Below are positions 1-9,165 of a stretch of 64,000 nucleotides of DNA, piece by piece. The notes beneath the pieces were generated by a model. It saw only the letters and a list, made by a program, of their open reading frames with translations, made no database searches and had not been told where the DNA came from. The stretch comes from Gracilimonas sp. (GTDB lineage Bacteria > Bacteroidota > Rhodothermia > Balneolales > Balneolaceae). Where the stretch lies: assembly GCF_017641085.1 (NCBI RefSeq), contig NZ_JAEPPI010000003.1:820894-884893 (forward strand), written 5' to 3'. The position numbers were made by a program, and so were the translations under genes. Each line of letters begins with the position of its first letter. Positions within the stretch are counted from its first letter, which is position 1.

Positions 1-726
1 AACTTGTTTGGCGGAGAAAGCGGAAGCGCAGCTTTACAGGAGCCGAAACTGCAGGAGGTTCACCCATGGACTCAAATTGAACGCCTCAATAAGGAGCGTG
101 ATCTGATCGGGTTTTACCTGAGTGGACATCCCTTAAGCCGATTCAAAGAAGAAATTCGATTGTTCGGAAAACAGAACCTCAGTGATGAAGTTTTTGGTCA
201 GATGAATGACCGGCAGGAAATCCGGTTCATCGCTATTATTACCGGTGTAAAAAGGGTGACTGATAAAAAAGGTCGTCCGTTTGCCTTCCTTCAGGTTGAA
301 GACCTGAACAATTCCACCGAAGTCATCGCTTTTAGTTCAACCTATGATAAGTACATGGGGCTTCTTCAAACCGATAATGTGTTGTTTATCGATGGAACCG
401 TGGATACGCGAAGCGGTCAGCCCAAAGTAATAGCGAATTCGTTTGAACGGGTTGAAAATCTGCGTGAGAAATTTCAGGAACAGCTGAATCTGAGGATCAG
501 CCTGAAAACATCGGACTTGCAGAAAGACCATCTCAAGCAGATCGAAACTCTGTTTTCCATTAATAAGGGAAGCACCCAGGTTAAACTGGCCGTTTACAGT
601 GAAGAGGCGAATGCGCCGATCAAAATGAACGTCCGGAATTTTGTGGTGGAACCGAATGATGACTTATTGCGGGGTTTACGCGATGTGTTGGGAGAAGAAG
701 CGGTGCAGCTGGTGCATGGGAGTTAA
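1..726 (+). CDS. dnaE: DNA polymerase III subunit alpha, C-terminal part (partial)
   Basis: This is the 3' end of the gene for the catalytic subunit of the replicative polymerase; the start lies left of the window and the frame is open from base 1. The visible 241 residues hold the end of the finger/HhH region (the DLIGFYLSGHPL motif near residue 35, typical of bacterial DnaE) followed by an OB-fold nucleic-acid-binding domain (about residues 70-150, containing FAFLQVEDL) and the C-terminal tail. The polymerase active site is not in view. A dnaE-trxA neighbourhood is, to my knowledge, common in Bacteroidota-like genomes. The identification is firm; only the left boundary is cut by the window. 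Confidence 0.95.
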   Translation, partial: NLFGGESGSAALQEPKLQEVHPWTQIERLNKERDLIGFYLSGHPLSRFKEEIRLFGKQNLSDEVFGQMNDRQEIRFIAIITGVKRVTDKKGRPFAFLQVEDLNNSTEVIAFSSTYDKYMGLLQTDNVLFIDGTVDTRSGQPKVIANSFERVENLREKFQEQLNLRISLKTSDLQKDHLKQIETLFSINKGSTQVKLAVYSEEANAPIKMNVRNFVVEPNDDLLRGLRDVLGEEAVQLVHGS

Positions 727-914
727 GGTGGTTAAGCACCAAGCTCCAAATTCCAATGACCAATATGTACTCAGCAACTCGTAACTCAAATCCTCACCCT
801 CCAACTCATAAACCCCCGCTATTGCCCCAATAATTTAAAAGAATGTGTAATGTTGAATGAATTATTCCGATATTTGTTCAGAATTGATGAACACTCAATA
901 AAGAAATAAAAGAT

Positions 915-1241
915 ATGTCAAAACCAATCGAGTTAACCGACTCCAATTTTGATGATGAAGTACTGAATTCAGACAAACCTGTATTAGTTGATTTTTGGGC
1001 TGAATGGTGTGGACCTTGCCGAATGATAGGTCCGATTGTTGAAGAATTGGCCGGTGAATACGAAGGAAAAGCAAAAATTGGAAAAGTAGATGTGGATAGC
1101 AATCCGGAAGTATCCGTAAAATATGGTATCCGTAGCATCCCTTCTCTCCTGATTTTCAAGAATGGTGAAGTAGTAGACCAAATTGTTGGAGCTGTTCCAA
1201 AATCACAGCTTAGCAAACAGCTTGAAGCTCAGGTAGCTTAA
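915..1241 (+). CDS. trxA: thioredoxin
   Basis: Cytosolic disulfide reductase of 108 residues, the usual length of bacterial thioredoxin 1. The active site WCGPC is present with the two redox cysteines at residues 32 and 35, the buried Asp in VDFWAEW precedes it, and the conserved cis-proline sits at residue 76 (SIPS). It would be reduced by thioredoxin reductase and supply electrons to ribonucleotide reductase, peroxiredoxins and methionine sulfoxide reductases. It is a single gene behind dnaE with a 188-bp gap, and a strong terminator follows at once, so it is probably transcribed alone. Confidence 0.98.
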   Translation: MSKPIELTDSNFDDEVLNSDKPVLVDFWAEWCGPCRMIGPIVEELAGEYEGKAKIGKVDVDSNPEVSVKYGIRSIPSLLIFKNGEVVDQIVGAVPKSQLSKQLEAQVA

Positions 1242-1262
1242 TTAAGCACTTTTTATAAATAT

Positions 1263-1298
1263 AAAAGCGATGTGGGATATTCCTGCATCGCTTTTTTT
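1263..1298 (+). terminator. Rho-independent terminator of trxA
   Basis: A nearly uninterrupted 15-bp hairpin: an arm beginning AAAAGCGATG pairs with CATCGCTTTT, and the inner U-G, G-U, G-C, G-C and A-U pairs close on a three-base TAT loop. A run of seven T follows. It sits 22 bases after the trxA stop codon. Confidence 0.9.
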
Positions 1299-1383
1299 GG
1301 TACAGTAATCAGCTATTCATGCTCTGAATTACAAACAATCTTTTACAAGGCTTTTCATGATTTAAGAATGCTGGAACCTGCAC

Positions 1384-1396
1384 AAAGGTTACCTTT
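1384..1396. promoter_or_regulatory. Small palindrome before the RND operon (candidate operator)
   Basis: AAAGGT-T-ACCTTT is a perfect 6-bp inverted repeat with a one-base centre, 32 bases upstream of the adaptor start codon. Its position would suit an operator for a local repressor, but no regulator gene lies next to this operon. It may be chance; the assignment is inference only. Confidence 0.25.
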
Positions 1397-1427
1397 AGCA
1401 ACACTTTCGAATTCTTAAACAGTATAA

Positions 1428-2492
1428 ATGAAACGCATACTTATAGTTACAGGCGTATTGATCGCTCTGGGCCTGTTAGCCATTCCAAAATTAGAGGGAT
1501 TAACAGGGTCAGCAAGTAATACGGCAGCCAACAATTCATCCAATAATACACTTTCAGTGGATGTATATGTTGCCAAGCCCGATACCATTGAAAACAATAT
1601 TTTTACCACCGGTACTTTGCTTGCCAATGAAGAGGTGGAACTGGCCAGTGAAAGCTCCGGTCTGATTGAAGAGATTTACCTGGAAGAAGGTGAGTATGTA
1701 GAAAAAGGAGAGTTGCTCATCAAAATCAATGATAGTGAATTGCAGGCGCAACTGAACCGGGCTGAGTTCAGGCTGAACCTTGCCGAAGACCGGGAAAAAC
1801 GCCAGACCCAGCTGCTTGACAAGGGTGGGATCAGCCAGGAAGAGTACGATGCTACGCTGAATGAGGTAAACGTAATGCGTGCAGAAGTTGCCCTGATTGA
1901 AGCACAAATTGCCAAGACGGAAATCCGTGCTCCGTTTTCCGGACAAGTTGGCCTTAAGTATGTAAGTGACGGAAGCTACATCACCCCAAGCACAAGAATT
2001 GCCACTTTGCAGGATATTGATCCCATTAAAATTGATTTTTCCATTCCCGAGCGATATGCGGCTATGGTAGAAGTTGGTAACAAAGTAGCATTCACGGTTT
2101 CCGGTTTGGATAAAACACTCACGGCGAGTGTATATGCCAAAGAACCCAGAATTGATACCGAAACCCGTTCTTTACAAGTTCGGGCTAAAAGTCCGAATAA
2201 AGATGGAGCATTATTACCCGGCGCTTTTGCAGACCTGGAACTTACACTTTCGACTATTAACAATGCCTTGATGGTTCCATCTATCTCCATCGTTCCTGAA
2301 CTTCAGGGACAAAAAGTATTTGTGGTGAAAAACGGGGTGGTTCAGCCTCAAACGGTCTCAACCGGACTTAGGAATGAAGCTAAAGTTCAAATTACCGGGG
2401 GCATTGCAGAAGGTGATTCGGTGCTTACAAGCGGATTATTACAGGTTCGTCCCGGGATGCCGGTTAATATTGGTAATGTAGAAACGGAGTAG
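1428..2492 (+). CDS. RND efflux periplasmic adaptor (HlyD/MFP family)
   Basis: The membrane fusion protein (354 residues) of a tripartite efflux pump, bridging the inner-membrane pump and the outer-membrane channel. It has an N-terminal hydrophobic segment (residues 4-22, probably an uncleaved anchor or signal), a Ser/Asn-rich linker, the first lipoyl half (about 60-95, with SGLIEEIYLEEGEYV), a short alpha-hairpin (about 97-160), the second lipoyl half (TEIRAPFSGQVG, about 163-175), then beta-barrel and membrane-proximal domains. It is first in an operon whose next gene starts one base after its stop. The substrate cannot be told from sequence; multidrug or toxic-compound export is the family norm. 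Confidence 0.93.
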   Translation: MKRILIVTGVLIALGLLAIPKLEGLTGSASNTAANNSSNNTLSVDVYVAKPDTIENNIFTTGTLLANEEVELASESSGLIEEIYLEEGEYVEKGELLIKINDSELQAQLNRAEFRLNLAEDREKRQTQLLDKGGISQEEYDATLNEVNVMRAEVALIEAQIAKTEIRAPFSGQVGLKYVSDGSYITPSTRIATLQDIDPIKIDFSIPERYAAMVEVGNKVAFTVSGLDKTLTASVYAKEPRIDTETRSLQVRAKSPNKDGALLPGAFADLELTLSTINNALMVPSISIVPELQGQKVFVVKNGVVQPQTVSTGLRNEAKVQITGGIAEGDSVLTSGLLQVRPGMPVNIGNVETE

Positions 2493-2493
2493 C

Positions 2494-5400
2494 ATGAGTT
2501 TATCATCACTGAGTATTCGTCGCCCGGTATTAGCTACCGTTTTTTCTATCGTAATTGTTTTGTTTGGGATTATATCCTTCAACTACCTTCCTGTCAGGGA
2601 GTATCCGGCTGTTGACCCGCCCATCGTAACGGTGAGTACATCGTATATCGGGGCGAATGCAGAGGTCATTGAATCTCAGATCACCGAACCGCTGGAAGAA
2701 GAAATTAACGGGATTGCCGGTATCAAAAACCTGACATCGGTTAGCCGGGAAGGACGAAGTACGGTAACCGTAGAATTTAACCTGGATGTGGATCTCGAAA
2801 CGGCGGCCAATGATGTACGGGCAAGAGTATCAAGAGCTGTGGGAAGTTTACCGCCTGATGCCGATCCCCCCGTGGTTTCAAAAGCGGATGCTGACGCCCG
2901 TCCAATTCTCTTTTTCAACATAAAGAGTGATTCACGAAACCTGCTTCAGCTTACCGATGTGGCCATTAACTATTTTAAAGAGCGCGTTCAAACCATTGAT
3001 GGTGTAAGTAGCGTGCAAATTTGGGGAGATAAAACCTACTCGATGCGACTCTGGCTGGACCCAATGAAACTGGCAGCCTACGACTTAACCCCCCTTGATG
3101 TACGAAATGCACTGTCCAGCGAGAATGTGGAATTACCCTCAGGCCGTATTGAGGGAGACCTGACTGAACTAACGGTTCGGACGATGGGGAGAATGACTAC
3201 CGTAGAAGAATTCAACGACCTGATCATTAGTCAGCGTAACGGAAGCAACATCAAGCTTCGTGATTTGGGGTATGCCGAATTAGGTCCGCAAAACGAACGA
3301 ACCATCCTGAAACGGGATGGGGTGCCGATGGTAGGAGTAGTGTTGATTCCTCAGCCCGGCGCCAATCAAATTGAGATAGCTGACGAGTTTTACAAGAGGG
3401 CAGATGCCATCGAAGAAGATCTACCCGCCGACATCGAAACGGCCATTGGCTTTGATACCACCGAATATGTCCGGGCTTCCATAGACGAAGTACAACAGAC
3501 TATATTTATCGCTTTTCTACTGGTAATCGCTATCATCTTCCTGTTTCTGAGAGATTGGCGAACCACTATAATCCCGGTGGTGGTAATCCCGATTGCACTA
3601 ATCGGAGCGTTCTTTGTGATGTACATGGCCGGCTTTTCCATCAACGTATTGACGCTACTGGCTATCGTGTTAGCTATTGGTTTGGTGGTAGATGATGCCA
3701 TTGTGGTACTGGAGAATATTTATGCTAAAATTGAGCAGGGACTGGAACCCACCATTGCCGGAATATTAGGTTCCAAAGAAATTTTCTTTGCGGTTATTGC
3801 AACATCGGCTGCCTTGGTTTCGGTGTTTATGCCCATCCTGTTTTTAGGTGGAATTACCGGGCGTTTATTCAGAGAGTTTGGAGTTGTGATAGCCGGGGCT
3901 GTAATTATTTCCTCATTTGTAGCTCTTACGCTCACCCCCATGCTTTCCACTAAACTGCTTAAGAAGAGAGAGCGGCATAACAAGTTTTATGAGATGACCG
4001 AGCCGTTTTTCATTGCCATGAATAAGGCGTACAAGAATTCGTTGCAGACCTTCATGAACAACCGCTGGGTTTCATTTTTGGTGATTGCAGCTTCCGGCGG
4101 CTTGATTTATCTCTTTATGATGACCCTTCCACAGGAAATCGCTCCGCTTGAAGATCGAAGCAGAGTGCGGATGTTTGCCCAGGCTCCCGAGGGGGCTTCC
4201 TACGAGTACATGGATAACTATATGGACCGGCTTATTACTTTGGTTCAGGACAGTGTTCCTGAGGCTAAATCGGTTATTTCGGTAACCTCTCCGGGTTTTG
4301 GGGCTTCCAGTTCGGTGAATTCCGGTTTTGCCTTTGCCATCCTAAAAGAGCCCGAAAACAGAGAGCGTTCACAGGACGATGTTGCCAATGATTTATCTCA
4401 GCTGGTTACGAGCCTCAGCGGAGCTCAAACCTTTGTATCACAGGAACAAACGATTGGCAGCAGCAGGGGAGGGTTACCCGTTCAGTATGTATTGCAAAAC
4501 CAGAATTTTGAAAAACTGAAGGAAGTGATACCCGAATTTCTGGAAGAAGTGCGGAACAACCCAATGTTTACCTATCAGGATGTGGACCTGAAATTCAACA
4601 AGCCGGAACTTCAGGTTTCTATTGACCGTGAACGCGCTCAGGATTTAGGAGTTTCCGTACGGGATATTGCCGAGACTTTGCAGCTTTCTTTGAGTGGTCA
4701 GCGATTCGACTTTTTTATCATGAATGGAAAGCAATATCAGGTCATCGGTCAGGTAAGCCGGGCAAACCGTAATGAACCGGTGGATTTAAAGAGTCTGTAT
4801 GTTCGAAATAACTCAGGCCGCCTCATTCAGCTGGATAACCTGGTAACGGTTGCTGAGCAAAGCAGTCCGCCGCAGCTCTATCGCTTTAACCGGTATGCTT
4901 CAGCCACTATATCAGCAAGTTTAGCACCGGGATACACTATCGCCGACGGTATTGAAACCATGGATGAAATAGCAGAAGGAGTTCTGGATGATACCTTTGT
5001 AACCAGCCTTGCGGGTCCTTCCCGTGATTTTGTTGACAGTTCGTCCAGCCTTGGCTTCATTTTTCTGCTCGCGCTGGCCTTGGTTTACCTGGTACTTTCG
5101 GCACAGTTTGAAAGCTTCCGCGACCCGTTCACTATTATGTTAACCGTACCGCTGGCGTTGGCCGGGGCTCTGTTGAGTATGTGGTATTTCAATGAGACGC
5201 TGAACATCTTTAGTCAAATCGGGATGATTATGCTGATTGGTCTGGTGACTAAAAATGGAATCCTGATCGTGGAGTTTGCAAACCAGCGACAGCGACAAGG
5301 ACTATCCATTATGGACGCTATTCTTGATGCTTCTGCAGCCCGTTTTCGCCCGATTTTGATGACCAGTATCTCTACAGTACTGGGGATTTTACCTATTGCA

Positions 5401-5601
5401 CTGGCCCTTGGTGCCGGCGCTGAAAGCCGAACCTCAATGGGTATAGCTGTAATTGGGGGATTGATTATCGGTAGTTTACTTACTCTGTATGTGATTCCTG
5501 CCATGTACTCCTACCTCTCGCCGGTGAAATCCGATGATGATATAATTGACGAAGAGACGATCAAGAAAGCTGAAAAAGAATTAGATACTGCTCCTGTTTA
5601 A
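2494..5601 (+). CDS. RND efflux pump, inner-membrane transporter (HAE-1/AcrB type)
   Basis: Proton-driven exporter of 1035 residues, the normal size for the AcrB/MdtB group. It shows the usual duplicated plan: TM1, a large periplasmic loop, TM2-6, TM7, a second periplasmic loop, TM8-12. The proton-relay residues are present: the Asp pair in GLVVDDAIVV at residues 400-401 and the Lys of GLVTKNGILIVEF at about residue 920. The start RRPVLATVFSIVIVLFG is typical of TM1. It lies one base after the adaptor gene and one base before the TolC gene, so the three proteins almost certainly form one pump. Hydrophobic and amphiphilic compounds are usual substrates; metal-type (CusA) signatures were not noticed. 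Confidence 0.96.
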   Translation: MSLSSLSIRRPVLATVFSIVIVLFGIISFNYLPVREYPAVDPPIVTVSTSYIGANAEVIESQITEPLEEEINGIAGIKNLTSVSREGRSTVTVEFNLDVDLETAANDVRARVSRAVGSLPPDADPPVVSKADADARPILFFNIKSDSRNLLQLTDVAINYFKERVQTIDGVSSVQIWGDKTYSMRLWLDPMKLAAYDLTPLDVRNALSSENVELPSGRIEGDLTELTVRTMGRMTTVEEFNDLIISQRNGSNIKLRDLGYAELGPQNERTILKRDGVPMVGVVLIPQPGANQIEIADEFYKRADAIEEDLPADIETAIGFDTTEYVRASIDEVQQTIFIAFLLVIAIIFLFLRDWRTTIIPVVVIPIALIGAFFVMYMAGFSINVLTLLAIVLAIGLVVDDAIVVLENIYAKIEQGLEPTIAGILGSKEIFFAVIATSAALVSVFMPILFLGGITGRLFREFGVVIAGAVIISSFVALTLTPMLSTKLLKKRERHNKFYEMTEPFFIAMNKAYKNSLQTFMNNRWVSFLVIAASGGLIYLFMMTLPQEIAPLEDRSRVRMFAQAPEGASYEYMDNYMDRLITLVQDSVPEAKSVISVTSPGFGASSSVNSGFAFAILKEPENRERSQDDVANDLSQLVTSLSGAQTFVSQEQTIGSSRGGLPVQYVLQNQNFEKLKEVIPEFLEEVRNNPMFTYQDVDLKFNKPELQVSIDRERAQDLGVSVRDIAETLQLSLSGQRFDFFIMNGKQYQVIGQVSRANRNEPVDLKSLYVRNNSGRLIQLDNLVTVAEQSSPPQLYRFNRYASATISASLAPGYTIADGIETMDEIAEGVLDDTFVTSLAGPSRDFVDSSSSLGFIFLLALALVYLVLSAQFESFRDPFTIMLTVPLALAGALLSMWYFNETLNIFSQIGMIMLIGLVTKNGILIVEFANQRQRQGLSIMDAILDASAARFRPILMTSISTVLGILPIALALGAGAESRTSMGIAVIGGLIIGSLLTLYVIPAMYSYLSPVKSDDDIIDEETIKKAEKELDTAPV

Positions 5602-5602
5602 A

Positions 5603-6931
5603 ATGAAAAGACTGTCCCTGTTTATACTGATTATTGGTACCGCTTGCTTCCTCCCAAAGCCCTTAATGGCCCAGGATACATTGAGCATTGAAAAGGTAAT
5701 CCGTACCGGACTCGAGAATAATTTTGCCATCCGGATTGCTGAAAACGAAGCGCGGATTTCGGCCAACAATAATTCACCGGGTAATGCCGGTTTTCTGCCG
5801 GTGATCTCTGCCGATGGTACGTTCAATGAAAGCGTTGAAGATAATAAGGCCGAATATTCAACCAATGCCATTCCCGACCGGAACGACCAGAATGCCCGGA
5901 CTACCATATTCAGTTATGGGCTGAATGCAAACTGGACCATTTTTGACGGTTTAACCATGTTTGCCACCTCTGACCGGCTCTCACTGGAAGAGGAAATTGA
6001 TGAAACGGAAGCCCGGCTTCAACTTGAACAGGTACTGGCCGATATCATCAGCACTTACTACCAGATTGTAGGCCAGCAGAATGCCTATCATGTGCTGGAG
6101 AATACCGTTGAGGTATCCAGAGAACGAATTCGTATAGCCGAGACAAGGCTCGATTTGGGGTCAGGTTCAGAATATGACCTCATACAATCCCGGGCTGATT
6201 TCAATGCCGACCGTGCCGCACTTATCCGGTCAGGAACCGGCCTGAAGCAAGCCAAGATTTTACTCACGCAGGTGTTAGCAGATACCTCCTTATCCGGTTA
6301 TGATGTAAGTAGCAATATCGTTTTGGGGGAGAAGTTGAGGCTTGAGCCACTCATTGAGGAGGCGCTGCAACAGAATAGTGAATTACAAATTGCACGTTTG
6401 AATCAAAATGCTGCCGAAGCTGAAATCCGTGAGATTTCCGGCGAGTTTTTCCCGCAGATTAGTTTAAACGGAGGCTATGGTTACCAGCGGACGGAAACCA
6501 GCAGTGGCTTTGCGGATTTTACTGAAACCAGTGGATTTACCTATGGTGTAACGGCCCGGATCAACCTTTTTGACGGAATGAATAAAAACCGGCGCAGACA
6601 AAACGCTAAGATTGCTGAGAAAAACCAGGGGCTGCGTCTGCAGGATGTACGCTTTCAGGTTACATCTCAGATTCGTCAGATTTATGCTCAGTACAGCGAT
6701 GCCCTTTCCCTGATTGAGCTGGAGAAAGAGAATCTGCAATATGCTCAACAAAGCCAGGAGATAGCCCTGGAGCGTTTCCGGTTGGGAACCATCAACTCGG
6801 TTGAATTACGTGAAGCTCAGCAGAGTTTACTTGATGCTGAAAACCGGTTGATTGCCGCCCAGATTGAAGCGAAGTCAGCGGAAACTCAGCTACTTAGATT
6901 AAGCGGTCGCTTACTTTCCGCTGCAGAATAA
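5603..6931 (+). CDS. TolC-family outer-membrane efflux protein
   Basis: Outer-membrane channel of 442 residues with an N-terminal signal peptide (cleavage probably after LMAQ, residue 24). It has two internal halves of the OEP type (about residues 30-220 and 240-435), rich in long amphipathic helices with Gln/Glu/Ala. Phrases such as RLDLGSGSEYDLIQSRAD and the related RFRLGTINSVELREAQQSL are the duplicated TolC signature. It is the last gene of the pump operon, one base after the transporter stop. No clear terminator follows; a palindromic repeat begins four bases after the stop. Confidence 0.95.
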   Translation: MKRLSLFILIIGTACFLPKPLMAQDTLSIEKVIRTGLENNFAIRIAENEARISANNNSPGNAGFLPVISADGTFNESVEDNKAEYSTNAIPDRNDQNARTTIFSYGLNANWTIFDGLTMFATSDRLSLEEEIDETEARLQLEQVLADIISTYYQIVGQQNAYHVLENTVEVSRERIRIAETRLDLGSGSEYDLIQSRADFNADRAALIRSGTGLKQAKILLTQVLADTSLSGYDVSSNIVLGEKLRLEPLIEEALQQNSELQIARLNQNAAEAEIREISGEFFPQISLNGGYGYQRTETSSGFADFTETSGFTYGVTARINLFDGMNKNRRRQNAKIAEKNQGLRLQDVRFQVTSQIRQIYAQYSDALSLIELEKENLQYAQQSQEIALERFRLGTINSVELREAQQSLLDAENRLIAAQIEAKSAETQLLRLSGRLLSAAE

Positions 6932-6934
6932 AAA

Positions 6935-7052
6935 GTCATCCTGAGCTAATTTAAGTTGAATTGGGGGCTGGTGTTATCCACGAAGGATCTTAGCCAGAAG
7001 ATGCTTGGTAATCATATCATGACTAAGATTCATCGCTATCGCTCTGAATGAC
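6935..7052. repeat. Palindromic intergenic repeat, copy 1 (GTCATYCTGAGC family)
   Basis: The element starts GTCATCCTGAGC and ends GCTCTGAATGAC, imperfect inverted ends about 118 bases apart, with AAGGATCTTAG inside. The start matches the element at 41913 (GTCATTCTGAGC). Similar GTCATTCTGAGC...AAGAATCT units are, to my knowledge, widespread in intergenic DNA of Bacteroidota. It fills the gap between two convergent operons. Confidence 0.6.
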
Positions 7053-7097
7053 TTTAGGGGGGTAGAAGAGCAGTACAAAATGACCGCTTTCCTACTA

Positions 7098-7505
7098 TCA
7101 CTCCGGTAAGGTAAAGACCAGTTTCAACCGTGTTCCATTCTCGGAATAAGAAACTTCATCGGCATATTCTTCCATCAGGAAAACACCACGGCCGCTGGTT
7201 TTTAGTAAATTTTCCTCAGCCAGGGGATCGGGAATAGATTCCGGATCAAAACCTTCCCCCTGATCTTTTGAATCAAAGATAAGCTTACTATCGTCCTTGT
7301 AGGCCTTAATGGTCACGATCTTGGATTCATCCAATTTGTTACCGTGCAGAATACCATTGGTGGCTGCTTCCGAAACGGTAAGCATCAGGCGGGCATAAAA
7401 TTCATCGTTAAAGCCGAGTTCTTCCTGAAGAGCGGTAAGCATGTGCTCCACTCTTTCAACTTCCTCGTACGTTGACTGTAGGGTAAGGGTCTGTAGTAAT
7501 TTCAT
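7098..7505 (-). CDS. RsbW-like ATP-binding protein (GHKL fold)
   Basis: A small stand-alone histidine-kinase-type ATPase domain of 135 residues, as in anti-sigma or switch kinases (RsbW/SpoIIAB, HATPase_c_2). The N box is visible (EAATNGILHGN, about 47-57), then the G1-type box DQGEGFD (about 80-86) and SGRGVFLMEEYADEV (about 103-117). Such proteins phosphorylate an anti-anti-sigma partner or act within response-regulator switches. No partner gene is adjacent. It begins three bases after the glutamate dehydrogenase stop, so the two are probably co-transcribed; the reason for the pairing is unknown. Confidence 0.85.
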   Translation of the reverse strand: MKLLQTLTLQSTYEEVERVEHMLTALQEELGFNDEFYARLMLTVSEAATNGILHGNKLDESKIVTIKAYKDDSKLIFDSKDQGEGFDPESIPDPLAEENLLKTSGRGVFLMEEYADEVSYSENGTRLKLVFTLPE

Positions 7506-7508
7506 GTA

Positions 7509-8813
7509 TTAAGCATATATACCACGCAGTTTCAGCGTCGTGGCCACCCGGTCGATGGCATACACGTAAGCCGCTTGACGGAGCGTAATACTATACTTTT
7601 CACTCACCATAAACAAGTTGTCAAACGATTCTCTCATCATGCGATTCAGGCGGCGGTTTACGCGTTCTTCCGTCCAGAAATAACCGTGCCGATCCTGCAC
7701 CCACTCAAAATAGGAAACCGTTACACCGCCAGCATTTGCAAGGATGTCAGGAATGACCATAATCCCATTCTCTTCCAGTAATTTATCGGCATTGGCGGTA
7801 ACGGGACCGTTAGCACCTTCAGCGATAATCTTGGCTTTAATCCTGGCAGCATTTTCTTTGTTAATCTGATCTTCTTTAGCAGCAGGAATCAATACATCAC
7901 ATTCAAGTTCAAGCAGATCCTGATTGCTGATGGGCTCCGCTCCGTCAAAGCCTTCCAGTGAATTTCCGTGCGTTTGGGAATAGCGAATAGCTTCTTCAAT
8001 GTCGATACCATTCTTGTTGTAATAACCGCCGCTGATATCGCTGATAGCAATTACTTCAGCTCCTTGTTCATACATGAGCTGTGCAGAAACAGAGCCCACA
8101 TTTCCGAATCCCTGAACTACCACGGTTGTGTTGCTTGGGGAAATACGAAGTTTACCTAAAGCCGCAAGCGTACAGGTTACCACCCCGCGTCCGGTCGCTT
8201 CTTTTCGTCCTTTTGATCCGCCAAGAATAATGGGCTTTCCGGTAACAACAGCGTTTTCTGTTTTCTTTTGTTTCATGCTGTAGGTGTCCATGATCCACGC
8301 CATCACCTGCTCATTGGTGTTCATATCAGGGGCGGGGATGTCACGATCGGGTCCAAAAACATCCAGCATGTTGGCGGTGTACCGTCGGGTAAGTCGCTCC
8401 AGTTCAGCCTGGGATAAGTTCTTTGGGTTTACCCGAACGCCGCCTTTTGCTCCGCCAAAGGGAACATTGACGACGGCACATTTCCAGGTCATCCAGGCTG
8501 CGAGAGCTTTTACCTCATCAATGGTGACGTCTTCAGAATACCGGATTCCACCTTTGGATGGGCCAAGAATACTGTTATGAATTACGCGGTACCCTTCAAA
8601 CACTTCGATGCGCCCATCGTCCATGGTTACCGGGATGGAAACCATGACCACCTTTTCGGGACTGGACAAATATTTAAAAACACCTTCATCTAAATCGAGA
8701 ATTTCTGCTGCGAACCGAAAGCGCTCCATCATGGAAGCAAAGGGAGAGTCGTGAGCAATATGAGGAACCGGTTCTTTGTAATAGCCGCTGGCAATAGAGT
8801 CTTTTGTGGACAT
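7509..8813 (-). CDS. gdhA: Glu/Leu/Phe/Val-family dehydrogenase, probably glutamate dehydrogenase
   Basis: Oxidative deamination of glutamate to 2-oxoglutarate and ammonia, or the reverse, in the cytosol. At 434 residues it has the length of the hexameric type. The substrate-binding Lys residues and the catalytic Lys 123 are in PFGGAKGGV, after LGPSKGGIRY and the Lys of MTWKCAVV. The Rossmann motif QGFGNVG lies around residue 235. Family members differ in substrate (Glu, Leu, Phe), but this overall sequence resembles glutamate dehydrogenases most. It is first in a two-gene operon with the RsbW-like gene. Cofactor preference cannot be read with confidence. Confidence 0.92.
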   Translation of the reverse strand: MSTKDSIASGYYKEPVPHIAHDSPFASMMERFRFAAEILDLDEGVFKYLSSPEKVVMVSIPVTMDDGRIEVFEGYRVIHNSILGPSKGGIRYSEDVTIDEVKALAAWMTWKCAVVNVPFGGAKGGVRVNPKNLSQAELERLTRRYTANMLDVFGPDRDIPAPDMNTNEQVMAWIMDTYSMKQKKTENAVVTGKPIILGGSKGRKEATGRGVVTCTLAALGKLRISPSNTTVVVQGFGNVGSVSAQLMYEQGAEVIAISDISGGYYNKNGIDIEEAIRYSQTHGNSLEGFDGAEPISNQDLLELECDVLIPAAKEDQINKENAARIKAKIIAEGANGPVTANADKLLEENGIMVIPDILANAGGVTVSYFEWVQDRHGYFWTEERVNRRLNRMMRESFDNLFMVSEKYSITLRQAAYVYAIDRVATTLKLRGIYA

Positions 8814-9165
8814 CGTCTGTATTTGATGGTTTTGTAGCTTGAATCGCTCAAAAAAGCGGTTCCAAATATAAAAGGATTATGGAAAACAAGTATAACTTTA
8901 TAGAAAAAAGACGATGAAATTTTGGCAGAAACCAGCACGAATCAGTATCGAAATGTTAATCTGTCTTCAGAAAGCCTATTCAGTTTTTGTCAAGATAAAT
9001 AATCGACCATTTGGCTCATGATGTGCTTTAAAGCCAGCCAATACTTTAGGTGAAAATCGCCATTGTTATAAAATTGTTAAGTATCGGGCAAATCGGCATC
9101 TCGTAACACTGTCTTAACATGAGCTTAGTACCCTTGGGCAAAATTCAGCACACTAACTCATATCA
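8814..9165. other. Divergent intergenic region, 352 bp
   Basis: This lies between the minus-strand gdhA operon and the plus-strand PiT-like gene and must carry both promoters. It is AT-rich. No RNA gene, hairpin terminator or coding frame with family features was seen. No promoter is called because no motif stood out above background. Confidence 0.5.

Noticed and set aside
727-914. Possible small gene or RNA between dnaE and trxA
   Set aside because: Only short words such as AACTCGTAACTCAAATC are seen, with no stable long stem or coding frame; probably degenerate intergenic repeat.
9106-9135. CTGTCTTAACAT resembling half of a Pho box before the PiT-like gene
   Set aside because: The second half-site at 11-base spacing is poor (GAGCTTAG), so a PhoB site cannot be claimed.
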